A DNA stretch of 7,292 nt from Sporomusaceae bacterium (GCA_027492445.1 JAPUES010000223.1:1-7292), one strand, 5' to 3'. Shown: positions 1-5,406, numbered from the stretch's first letter. The notes: generated from the letters alone by a model not told the origin. Numbers and translations are program-made.

Positions 1-2297
1 GCAGGCCATTTCCATGAATTTGTCTCGCGTTTCATTACGGCTAAAGCGGCAAGACATGGAGAATAGATTAATACAAAAACCATCAATGCATAGGCCACTA
101 AAGGATTCATATGTTCATCTTTTTGTAAGGCTTTCGTCATACTAGAAGCATTTTCATTCCCATCCCCAATACTATAGATGGTTCCCATGGTACTTACTAC
201 TACTTCTTTAGCTGTAACGCCTGATACTAAACTAATACCAATGCGCCAATCAAATCCTAGAGGGCGTATAGCAGGCTCAATGGCTTTACCAAATTGACCA
301 GCATAACTTTTTTCTAGATTTTCTCCGGTCTTCTCATTTTCAATATTTCCCTTCTCATCCTCTAAGGCTTGTATCAATGTTACATACTTTTCGGCATAGG
401 GATATAGCTCGCCATTTTCCTTCGCAAGTTGCTGCTTACTTTCTGTTTTTACGGCTTCTAAGTTAGTATATTCCACAGAATTTTCTTCTAAATCCTTTGT
501 TCGTTCTGCAAATTTTGTTTCTTCTTGCTGTAGTTTCTCAATCAAAACAGTTAATTTAGCATTTTGACTAATGTCTTCAACACTGAGGGGCAGCAAAACT
601 TCTGCAGCGACTTGTTGGGAATAGCTTTCTTCTGCCTTAGCTAACAGCTCATCATAATCTTTTGCATATTCAATATCCTTAGGATAGGTGGTCAAAAACC
701 ACATTAGAATGGATGCTGCTAGTATAATGGTTCCTGCCTTTTTTAAATACAAAGTACTACGTTCCCACATATGAATTACTACACTTTTGAAGGTAGGTAC
801 TCGATAAGGAGGTAGTTCCATGACAAACGGTTCGCTTTCCCCTTCAAATAAGGTGGTGCGAAACACCCAGGCCATAACCATTGACAATATAATTCCTAAT
901 AAATAAATGGAAAATAGCACATTACCTGCAATTTCTTCCTCAAAAAAAGCGGCAATCAAAATAGTATATACAGGTAACTTAGCGCTACAACTCATCAACG
1001 GCGACACGAGCATGGTAATAATACGATCACGAGGATTTTCCAGTGTTCGAGTGCCCATCATTGCTGTCGCACTGCAACCAAAACCTAAGAGCAAGGGGAT
1101 AAAGGATTTGCCATGAAGGCCAAAACGTCTCATTACCCTGTCCATGATAAAAGCGGCTCTAGCCATATAGCCAGTATCCTCTAAAATTGCAATTGCTAAG
1201 AACAACAATAAAATACTTGGTATAAATACCAAAACACTACCGACACCACCAACCACACCATCGACAATTAAGGACTTTAAAGGACCATCACTAATAATAT
1301 TATCCAGATAGCTTCCGAATGCTCCAAAACCTGCATCAATCAAATCTGAAGGAATGGCACCTAATGTAAATACCAAGTTAAAGACCAGCCACATTAAAGC
1401 AAAAAAGATAGGTAATCCAAACATTCTATTCGTCAAAAATTTATCAATTTTATCGGAAATGGTTTCTGCGTTAACATTACGATTATCAACAGCATGCTGA
1501 TAGACCTTGCCGACAAATTGGTATCGTTGCCCAGCTATAAAAACCTCTACATCTTCACCTAGTTTTGTAATAAGCTCTTTGCGGAGTTTATTACTAAGCT
1601 CTAAAACCTCTTGTGCTCCCTGTAACTCTTGCACCGTATCAATGATATTTACATCGTTTTCCAGCAGTTTCAACGCCAACCATCGGGTTGGAAATTGAAG
1701 CATTTTATCTAATGTGACAAGTAAGGATTCAAGTTTTTGTATGGCTCCTTCAATTTCTTTCCCATAATTTAGTCTAAAGTGGGAAAGATTTCGATTGAGA
1801 TCCGCCTTTGAAATAGTTTCAAGCAAACTTTCCATACCCTGATTTCCTACACCATTGGTACGTACAACGGACATTCCACCTAAATACTCAGATAGCTTTC
1901 TATCATCTATTTTTAGACCTGTAGAATCCGCCACATCAATCATATTGAGTGCTAAAATTGCTGGACGTTCTAACTCCAAAAGTTGTACTGTTAAGTATAA
2001 ATTGCGTTCTAAATTAGAGGTATCAACAATATCAATCACCATTTCTGGCTTATCATTTACAATAAAATTGCGCGTTATTACTTCTTCTAAAGAATAGGCT
2101 GTCAAGCTATAAGTACCAGGCAAGTCAACGATAAAAAATTCTTTATCATTGAATTTTCGATAGCCTTCCTTTTTCTCCACTGTTACACCAGGGTAATTCC
2201 CTACATGCTGACGACCACCTGTGAGATTATTAAAAATCGTAGTCTTTCCTGCATTTGGATTACCAACAAGAGCGACTGTTACTTTTTTTTCTCCCAT
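1..2297 (-). CDS. feoB: Ferrous iron transport protein B, C-terminus cut by window edge
   Basis: FeoB is the GTPase-coupled inner-membrane Fe2+ uptake protein. The frame is open from ATG at 2297 to the window edge, giving 765 codons. The G domain shows G1 GNPNAGKTT (residues 12-20), a switch threonine in PGVTVE, G3 DLPGTYS (58-64) and G4 NMID (118-121). A helical GDI-like region follows (about 170-275), and the membrane domain starts near residue 286. The two conserved cysteine motifs are GFGCSATAMMGTRTL (C408) and MSCSAKLPVY (C437). The last visible residues, YSPCLAALAVMKRETNSWKWP, match the usual end of the family's last core motif, so perhaps 30-70 residues are missing. Residues 539-665 form an unusually long charged, coiled-coil-like loop between membrane segments. 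The start at 2297 is preferred because AAGGGG lies about 7 nt upstream; an in-frame ATG at 2303 sits too close to it. The gene is third in the feo operon, 67 nt after the second feoA. A Fur box in that gap suggests extra iron control. Confidence 0.97.
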   Translation of the reverse strand, partial: MGEKKVTVALVGNPNAGKTTIFNNLTGGRQHVGNYPGVTVEKKEGYRKFNDKEFFIVDLPGTYSLTAYSLEEVITRNFIVNDKPEMVIDIVDTSNLERNLYLTVQLLELERPAILALNMIDVADSTGLKIDDRKLSEYLGGMSVVRTNGVGNQGMESLLETISKADLNRNLSHFRLNYGKEIEGAIQKLESLLVTLDKMLQFPTRWLALKLLENDVNIIDTVQELQGAQEVLELSNKLRKELITKLGEDVEVFIAGQRYQFVGKVYQHAVDNRNVNAETISDKIDKFLTNRMFGLPIFFALMWLVFNLVFTLGAIPSDLIDAGFGAFGSYLDNIISDGPLKSLIVDGVVGGVGSVLVFIPSILLLFLAIAILEDTGYMARAAFIMDRVMRRFGLHGKSFIPLLLGFGCSATAMMGTRTLENPRDRIITMLVSPLMSCSAKLPVYTILIAAFFEEEIAGNVLFSIYLLGIILSMVMAWVFRTTLFEGESEPFVMELPPYRVPTFKSVVIHMWERSTLYLKKAGTIILAASILMWFLTTYPKDIEYAKDYDELLAKAEESYSQQVAAEVLLPLSVEDISQNAKLTVLIEKLQQEETKFAERTKDLEENSVEYTNLEAVKTESKQQLAKENGELYPYAEKYVTLIQALEDEKGNIENEKTGENLEKSYAGQFGKAIEPAIRPLGFDWRIGISLVSGVTAKEVVVSTMGTIYSIGDGNENASSMTKALQKDEHMNPLVAYALMVFVLIYSPCLAALAVMKRETNSWKWP

Positions 2298-2328
2298 TAT
2301 CATTCCCCTTCCACTTTAAGCCGTTCTC

Positions 2329-2347
2329 GATATTGATTATCATTATC
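2329..2347 (-). promoter_or_regulatory. Fur box in the feoA2-feoB gap
   Basis: The plus strand reads GATATTGATTATCATTATC, matching 17 of 19 positions of the classical Fur box GATAATGATAATCATTATC. It lies about 31 bp upstream of the feoB start, inside the operon. On the minus strand it contains GATAAT, which could serve as a -10, but I see no good -35 about 17 bp upstream. It may control an internal feoB promoter or act as a roadblock to transcription entering from feoA. The match is seen directly; binding is inferred. Confidence 0.72.
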
Positions 2348-2364
2348 ATCTGTATTATTTATTA

Positions 2365-2577
2365 TTAACTTACCTGAATTTGAGTGGCCAAGCAGCAATC
2401 AAGCATTAATCTTGATTGGCCAACACGCACTAACAAGGTACCATTTATCCGATTCATAATTTCAACAGAACAGCCAGGAATAAAGCCCATATTCACCATG
2501 CGCATACGTACATTACAGGAACAAGCAAAACCTTTAATAATACACTTTTGTCCAATTTGAGCACATGCGAGAGGCAT
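2365..2577 (-). CDS. feoA: FeoA-family SH3-like protein, cysteine-rich paralogue
   Basis: This is a 70-residue FeoA-domain protein, second gene of the operon, 17 nt after the first feoA. FeoA proteins are small cytosolic SH3-like partners of FeoB that modulate its GTPase or transport activity. The core MVNMGFIPGCSVEI (27-40) fits the family's M-x-x-MGF-x-PG-x-x-x-E-I pattern. It lacks the canonical APLGDP loop (here NGTLLVRVG) and the LSLRK motif (here LMLDCC). It carries seven cysteines (5, 12, 19, 21, 36, 61, 62), whereas the neighbouring FeoA has none. That pattern suggests metal or redox chemistry, but this is inference. The start ATG at 2577 has GGGGGA about 6 nt upstream. It was probably produced by an old duplication of feoA and then diverged. 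Confidence 0.88.
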   Translation of the reverse strand: MPLACAQIGQKCIIKGFACSCNVRMRMVNMGFIPGCSVEIMNRINGTLLVRVGQSRLMLDCCLATQIQVS

Positions 2578-2594
2578 AGGAATTCCCCCATTCT

Positions 2595-2825
2595 TTAGTT
2601 ACTTTCTAGTTCAATCATTTGAGCTTCGCTTTTCCGCAAAGAAAGGTTAAATCCTTTTACTTTTATTTCCATTGGGTCGCCAAGGGGTGCAAATTTTTGT
2701 ACTTCAATTAATGTGCCCGCTACAACTCCCATATCCACAATACGTCTTTTGATCATACTAGTTCCAATTACCTTCTTAACAATACCTTTATCTCCTGGCA
2801 TTAAATCACTAAGAAGTCTACTCAT
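2595..2825 (-). CDS. feoA: Ferrous iron transport protein A
   Basis: This is a canonical 76-residue FeoA, first gene of the feo operon. It is a small cytosolic SH3-like protein that works with FeoB in Fe2+ uptake. Family hallmarks are visible: MIKRRIVDMGVVAGTLIEV (24-42), the APLGDP loop (46-51), then MEIKVKGFNLSLRKSEAQMIEL (about 52-73). The length is typical for the family. The start is well supported: AGGAGG lies 8 nt upstream of the ATG at 2825. Its promoter (2881-2909) and Fur box (2850-2868) lie immediately upstream, with a predicted 5' leader of roughly 50 nt. Confidence 0.96.
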   Translation of the reverse strand: MSRLLSDLMPGDKGIVKKVIGTSMIKRRIVDMGVVAGTLIEVQKFAPLGDPMEIKVKGFNLSLRKSEAQMIELESN

Positions 2826-2849
2826 TACACTGTCCTCCTAAAAACCACT

Positions 2850-2868
2850 GATATTAATTCTCATTATC
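2850..2868 (-). promoter_or_regulatory. Fur box controlling feoA
   Basis: The plus strand reads GATATTAATTCTCATTATC, matching 15 of 19 positions of the Fur consensus. It begins about 12 bp downstream of the -10 element of the feo promoter, so bound Fur would cover the start of the transcript and block initiation or escape. Overlapping TGATAAT-like half sites extend towards the -10 (ATTATGATAATGAG on the minus strand). Iron-dependent repression of feo by Fur is established in many bacteria; here it is inferred from the site. Confidence 0.78.
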
Positions 2869-2880
2869 ATAATATATTCT

Positions 2881-2909
2881 ATAATAATATAAAGGCGATA
2901 CCCTGTCAA
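2881..2909 (-). promoter_or_regulatory. Promoter of the feoAAB operon
   Basis: On the minus strand there is a perfect -35 TTGACA (2904-2909), a 17-bp spacer and a -10 TATTAT (2881-2886, 5/6 match). The predicted transcription start is near 2874, some 50 nt upstream of the feoA ATG. Confidence 0.85.
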
Positions 2910-2930
2910 GCATTAATCTTCTAATTATGT

Positions 2931-2976
2931 CTACTAAAACAAAACTCTCAACAGGAACTTATTCCCATTGAGAGTT
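2931..2976 (-). terminator. Rho-independent terminator upstream of the feo promoter
   Basis: AACTCTCAA (2943-2951) pairs perfectly with TTGAGAGTT (2968-2976). GGAA/TTCC can pair inside, leaving a 4-nt loop. On the minus strand the stem runs into a T-rich tail, TTTTGTTTTAG. The plus strand has no T-run, so it acts on leftward transcripts and insulates feo from upstream reading. Confidence 0.75.
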
Positions 2977-2995
2977 GGTTATCATAAGGATAAAA

Positions 2996-3032
2996 CTAAG
3001 AAAATGAAAGAGAGAAGGATAAACCTTCTCTC
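2996..3032 (-). terminator. Terminator at the 3' end of the RNA region
   Basis: GAGAGAAGG (3010-3018) pairs perfectly over 9 bp with CCTTCTCTC (3024-3032) around a 5-nt loop. On the minus strand it is followed by the T-rich stretch TTTCATTTTCTTAG. It lies immediately after the predicted RNA and before the second terminator, giving a tandem pair. Confidence 0.72.
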
Positions 3033-3315
3033 AAAAAGCAACCATCCCTACACTTGTTTTACTTGAGAAAAACTCAACCTCAATCTCAACCTTTCAGGAC
3101 GAAACTCATTTAACCGTTACTACAAGACTAGACTTACTGTAAAACCACTAACGAAGAGGATATTCCTACGGGGACAATTATGCATGGTTCACAAGAAACT
3201 TTCGGGACCTATAAGAAAGAACACGTTACCTTATAACCAACTAACTTTTTGCACAGACTAGAAGTGTTACTCCAAAACTCTTTGCATTACTAAGTCATTT
3301 GTAAGGATGGTGCTT
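3033..3315 (-). ncRNA. Candidate autonomous structured RNA, family unknown
   Basis: A promoter at 3322-3350 predicts a start at A3315 or A3314. The first 15 nt (AAGCACCATCCTTAC, 3315-3301) pair with GTAGGGATGGTTGCTT (3051-3036) with one G.U pair and one bulged U. That 3' strand runs directly into a U5 run (3037-3033) and then a terminator hairpin (3032-3010). Transcript start, closing helix and terminator therefore coincide, giving a product of about 280 nt, or about 315 nt if it ends after the hairpin. Inside are local hairpins such as TATAAG/CTTATA, TTTC-GTCCT-GAAA and TTGAG-TTTTT-CTCAA. No reading frame of note is present. I checked for hallmarks of tmRNA, RNase P RNA, SRP RNA and group I/II introns and did not see them; a 6S-like RNA is possible but not supported by a recognisable sequence. 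It could alternatively be the structured 3' UTR of the gene at 3379-3867, since I see no terminator between that gene and this promoter. Confidence 0.62.
3073..3090. repeat. Three tandem hexamers CTCAAY
   Basis: The plus strand reads CTCAAC, CTCAAT, CTCAAC back to back (GTTGAG-ATTGAG-GTTGAG in the minus-strand RNA). The array sits in the 3' part of the candidate RNA, next to a CTCAA that can pair with any of the three TTGAG copies. Confidence 0.6.
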
Positions 3316-3325
3316 ATCTAGATAA
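3314..3325. promoter_or_regulatory. 12-bp perfect palindrome TTATCTAGATAA, possible operator
   Basis: The palindrome overlaps the -10 hexamer and the predicted start of the candidate RNA, a position suited to a repressor site. It does not fit the Fur or PerR consensus. The regulator is unknown, and AT-rich DNA makes chance palindromes more likely. Confidence 0.4.
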
Positions 3326-3350
3326 TACCATGGACTAAGTAAATTTGCAA
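3322..3350 (-). promoter_or_regulatory. Promoter of the candidate structured RNA
   Basis: On the minus strand there is a -35 TTGCAA (3345-3350, 4/6), a 17-bp spacer ending in TGG, and a -10 TATTAT (3322-3327, 5/6). This makes an extended -10 of the form TGnTATTAT. The predicted start at about 3315 is exactly where the closing helix of the RNA begins. Confidence 0.68.
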
Positions 3351-3378
3351 TAGTTATTTGAAAATTCTTATTATATTT

Positions 3379-3867
3379 TTAATGATGCATATTCATGGGT
3401 TTATCTAGGGGATTCCATCCCATTAATTGGGGGTCAACCATCCCTACAACCATTGCAATATGAGCAACGATTAGGAATAAGGTAAGCAGTATAAAATGCA
3501 CTTTGATTCGTTCATCTTCTGCTACTCCTTTAAAAATAACACCCAATTCTAATAAGGCAATCCCAAAAAGAGGGATAACACCACTTAAATAAGAACCTAC
3601 TGCAATCATATCCCCCATTCCTCTCCATACTATGTTAGGAACAACGGTAAGTCCAAGCTGCAGAAAAATTCCCAGGAAATAAAATCCTAATACAATGCCT
3701 ATCCACTTATTCCAAATGCGTGCTACTCCAGGATTTTTGCGATTAAATACCACAAAAAACTCAGTCGCTACCAAGGCCTCTGCCAAAGCTACGGGAATTA
3801 ACATATAAATAATTAAATTCCAAGGCTGATTTGTTGCCAATAGTTCCATATAATTTGTCATACTCAT
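3379..3867 (-). CDS. Uncharacterised four-helix membrane protein
   Basis: I do not recognise this 162-residue protein with confidence. Four hydrophobic segments lie at about 17-41, 56-76, 87-112 and 122-144, with no signal peptide and no enzyme motif. Several polar residues lie in or beside the helices: E30 and E36 in the first, E107 in the third, H124 and H136 in the fourth. The tail ends in MNMHH, so metal or haem binding is conceivable but unproven. The start at 3867 is well supported by GAGGAGG about 8 nt upstream. It follows the deacetylase gene by 72 nt on the same strand; a weak extended -10 in the gap may give it its own promoter. The candidate RNA promoter begins about 30 nt after its stop. 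Automated annotation would probably call it a hypothetical protein or permease. Confidence 0.85.
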   Translation of the reverse strand: MSMTNYMELLATNQPWNLIIYMLIPVALAEALVATEFFVVFNRKNPGVARIWNKWIGIVLGFYFLGIFLQLGLTVVPNIVWRGMGDMIAVGSYLSGVIPLFGIALLELGVIFKGVAEDERIKVHFILLTLFLIVAHIAMVVGMVDPQLMGWNPLDKPMNMHH

Positions 3868-3898
3868 TTTAAAAGCCTCCTCATTTCTATATACCCAT

Positions 3899-3907
3899 AC
3901 TATAGCA
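3899..3907 (-). promoter_or_regulatory. Possible extended -10 upstream of the membrane protein gene
   Basis: The minus strand reads TGCTATAGT, a TGn extension with TATAGT (5/6). I see no good -35 at 16-18 bp, so this is a weak candidate. The predicted leader would be about 25 nt. Confidence 0.35.
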
Positions 3908-3939
3908 ATAGAATATGAAGAACTTATGAATTTTTATAG

Positions 3940-5145
3940 TTATTTTAACATTTGAGAAACAAAAACTAACTTTATCCCCTTTTTTTCTAATTCAGAAATC
4001 ATTTCACTAATAGCCCTTGCCGTATTCATACGGGCATGACCGATTACAATAATACTACCATTGCTACTTGCTATTTCTTGTGCCGTACGGAGCTTTCCTT
4101 TTACAGCCGCAACTGAATCCGTATTATCTATAAATAGTTGATTTTGCCCTGTTTTTACTCCTAATTGTCGGGCAGTATCAGCCGCTATCGACTGGCCATT
4201 GGTATGACTATCTAAAAAAAATAAATTATTATTTTTAAGTTCACCAAGCACAGTTTTCATAACCCTTTTGTCAGCTGTAGCTCTCGATCCTTGATGATTA
4301 TTAACCCCAATCAGCCCTGGAATACTCTGAATTGCTTTCCTCGTCATTTCTTGAATTTCATGTTCTTTCATAGCAACTGTAATCGTAAGCTTTTCCGATT
4401 GCTCTGCTTGATCTAAAGGTTCCATAGGTAAATGCAAAATAATTTGTTGCCCCGAACTTAAGCCTCGCGCCGCAGCTTCATTACTAAAAGGACGATATGG
4501 CAAAATAGCAAAGGTCATAGGACGATGAATCGCAGCAAAAGCTTCAATCGGCTCACTGCTATAGCCAAAATCGTCAATTACAATAGCCATTTGACCACTG
4601 CCTTTGACTTCAGGTTCTTTATTTATAGTGACTGTCTTTCCTTTTGCAAGATAGACACGATCACTAATAATAGTAATATCATCCCCTGCTATTTTATCTT
4701 TAAGACCAATGTCTAGGCGTATGACCGGCACACCTTGATATTTATCAGGCTCAGCTAAGATCACTTGCCCCCCCGATCCCTGTACAACCTTTTGCAACGC
4801 TTCCTGCACTTTCTCTGCCGCCATTTCACTTGGTATATTCACCAATAACTGCCTAGTGTGCCAACGGATTAACCCTTCCACTTTTTGGCGAGGAACTTCT
4901 TTCATCATATCCTTTGTATCTTGTACTGCCAAATTGTTTTGTCGTAGCGCCTCATCAACAGCTCTGTGTATTTTATTCCCATTCTCTGTAAAATCAATGA
5001 TAGAACCAGCACCTGTTTTTTCTAAATCATGGCGAAGAGCTGAAGTGGGATTGGATTGCTCTGTAAATTTTAAATATCCTATTCCAAGTAAAGCCACTGC
5101 CACAACAAGTATCCATATTATTTTTGTATTTCGCCCTTTTGCCAT
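3940..5145 (-). CDS. Divergent polysaccharide deacetylase (YibQ-type), membrane-anchored
   Basis: This 401-residue protein has one N-terminal hydrophobic segment (about 8-25) after a basic start, so it is a signal anchor or uncleaved signal placing the rest outside the inner membrane. Residues 185-400 form the divergent polysaccharide deacetylase domain (YibQ/DUF610 type), a relative of NodB-fold carbohydrate esterases. Visible motifs in order are AIVIDDFGY (187-195), HLPMEP (238-243), NNHQGSRAT (282-290), LDSHT (311-315) and IGHAR (368-372); the Asp and His residues are probable metal or catalytic ligands. Residues 40-180 form an extra region I cannot assign. The likely role is trimming an N-acetylated envelope polysaccharide; the substrate is unknown. 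The start is supported by AAGGAG about 6 nt before the ATG. It is divergent from kimA and followed by the small membrane protein gene. Confidence 0.92.
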   Translation of the reverse strand: MAKGRNTKIIWILVVAVALLGIGYLKFTEQSNPTSALRHDLEKTGAGSIIDFTENGNKIHRAVDEALRQNNLAVQDTKDMMKEVPRQKVEGLIRWHTRQLLVNIPSEMAAEKVQEALQKVVQGSGGQVILAEPDKYQGVPVIRLDIGLKDKIAGDDITIISDRVYLAKGKTVTINKEPEVKGSGQMAIVIDDFGYSSEPIEAFAAIHRPMTFAILPYRPFSNEAAARGLSSGQQIILHLPMEPLDQAEQSEKLTITVAMKEHEIQEMTRKAIQSIPGLIGVNNHQGSRATADKRVMKTVLGELKNNNLFFLDSHTNGQSIAADTARQLGVKTGQNQLFIDNTDSVAAVKGKLRTAQEIASSNGSIIVIGHARMNTARAISEMISELEKKGIKLVFVSQMLK

Positions 5146-5208
5146 CTAGATCTCCTTTTCATCCCAAACCATTTAGCATTAGTATCCATAAAAGATTCTC
5201 GTTTTCCG

Positions 5209-5237
5209 GTTATAATCCTTTATCACCACTTGGTTAA
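5209..5237 (-). promoter_or_regulatory. Probable promoter of the deacetylase gene
   Basis: On the minus strand there is TTAACC (5232-5237, 4/6 to TTGACA), a 17-bp spacer and TATAAC (5209-5214, 5/6). The predicted start is near 5202, about 57 nt upstream of the ATG. Confidence 0.55.
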
Positions 5238-5264
5238 TTTGGACTTTATATTAGTTTTTTATAG

Positions 5265-5287
5265 TAGTAAATCAATTTAATTTACTA
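5265..5287. promoter_or_regulatory. Inverted repeat abutting the kimA -10, possible operator
   Basis: TAGTAAAT (5265-5272) and ATTTACTA (5280-5287) are perfect 8-bp inverted arms around a 7-bp spacer. The dyad fills the -35/-10 interval and touches the TATAAT at 5288, the geometry of a repressor site. No regulator is identified. It is not a Fur or PerR box. Confidence 0.5.
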
Positions 5288-5293
5288 TATAAT
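5265..5293 (+). promoter_or_regulatory. Candidate kimA promoter
   Basis: A perfect -10 TATAAT (5288-5293) lies 17 bp after a poor -35 TAGTAA (5265-5270). The predicted start is near 5300, giving a leader of about 107 nt. The weak -35 suggests dependence on an activator or low expression. Confidence 0.5.
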
Positions 5294-5333
5294 ACTTTAT
5301 TAGCTATATTAATGAACTTTTTCAAAAAATAAC

Positions 5334-5348
5334 CAAGGCAATGCCTTG
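5334..5348 (+). other. Perfect dyad in the kimA leader
   Basis: CAAGGCA and TGCCTTG are separated by one base. In RNA this gives a 5-bp stem, CAAGG/CCTTG, with a 5-nt loop. No T-run follows, so it is not a terminator. It lies about 45 nt before the ribosome site and could stabilise the leader or bind a protein. Confidence 0.4.
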
Positions 5349-5406
5349 CCGAAATAGCATCTCACTTTTCCAAAATAATTTCTAAATTAACAAGGGGGAA
5401 GATATA

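Larger units (their letters stand above)
3282..3350. repeat. Long imperfect inverted repeat over the RNA promoter
   Basis: TTACTAAGTC (3287-3296) faces GACTAAGTAA (3333-3342) with one mismatch. TTGCA (3282-3286) and TGCAA (3346-3350) extend the outer arms across a 3-nt bulge. Inside, ATGGT/ACCAT and the palindrome TTATCTAGATAA continue the pairing. The dyad covers the -35, -10 and start of the predicted RNA promoter. Confidence 0.6.
2826..3378. other. 553-bp region without a protein gene
   Basis: I found no convincing coding sequence in any frame: the minus-strand frames checked across 3100-3240 hit stops repeatedly, and the longest plus-strand candidate is a 25-codon frame at 3184 with a weak ribosome site. 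Reading leftward on the minus strand, the region contains a promoter (3322-3350), a probable structured RNA (3315 to about 3033), two terminator-like hairpins, and the feo promoter and Fur box. Confidence 0.8.

Noticed and set aside
1833..1862. Atypical FeoB G5 motif (TNGVGNQGM)
   Set aside because: The G5 region of FeoB varies widely between species, so this is not evidence of altered function.
907..2097. Short plus-strand open frames at 907-1116, 1507-1698 and 1855-2097
   Set aside because: They lie wholly antisense to feoB, whose frame is continuous and carries clear family motifs. They have no ribosome sites or recognisable content.
3073..3090. CRISPR or satellite array from the CTCAAY hexamers
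   Set aside because: Only three 6-bp units with no spacers.
3120..3170. Group I intron-like string GACTAGAC followed by GAGGATATTCC on the plus strand
   Set aside because: The second string lacks the UAGUC needed to form P7, and no other core elements are present.
3184..3261. 25-codon plus-strand frame in the gene-less region
   Set aside because: Very short, weak ribosome site, no promoter seen, and opposite to the candidate RNA.
3033..3315. SRP RNA, tmRNA, RNase P RNA or 6S RNA as the identity of the candidate RNA
   Set aside because: No SRP helix-8 GGAA domain, no tRNA-like ends or tag frame, no RNase P conserved blocks; 6S would need a rod-like fold and a shorter length that I could not support by eye.
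4525..5149. Plus-strand open frames at 4525-4716 and 4856-5149
   Set aside because: Antisense shadows of the deacetylase gene.
5300..5406. c-di-AMP (ydaO) riboswitch in the kimA leader
   Set aside because: The leader is too short for the usual two-domain fold and shows no recognised conserved blocks; only a small CAAGGCA dyad is present.
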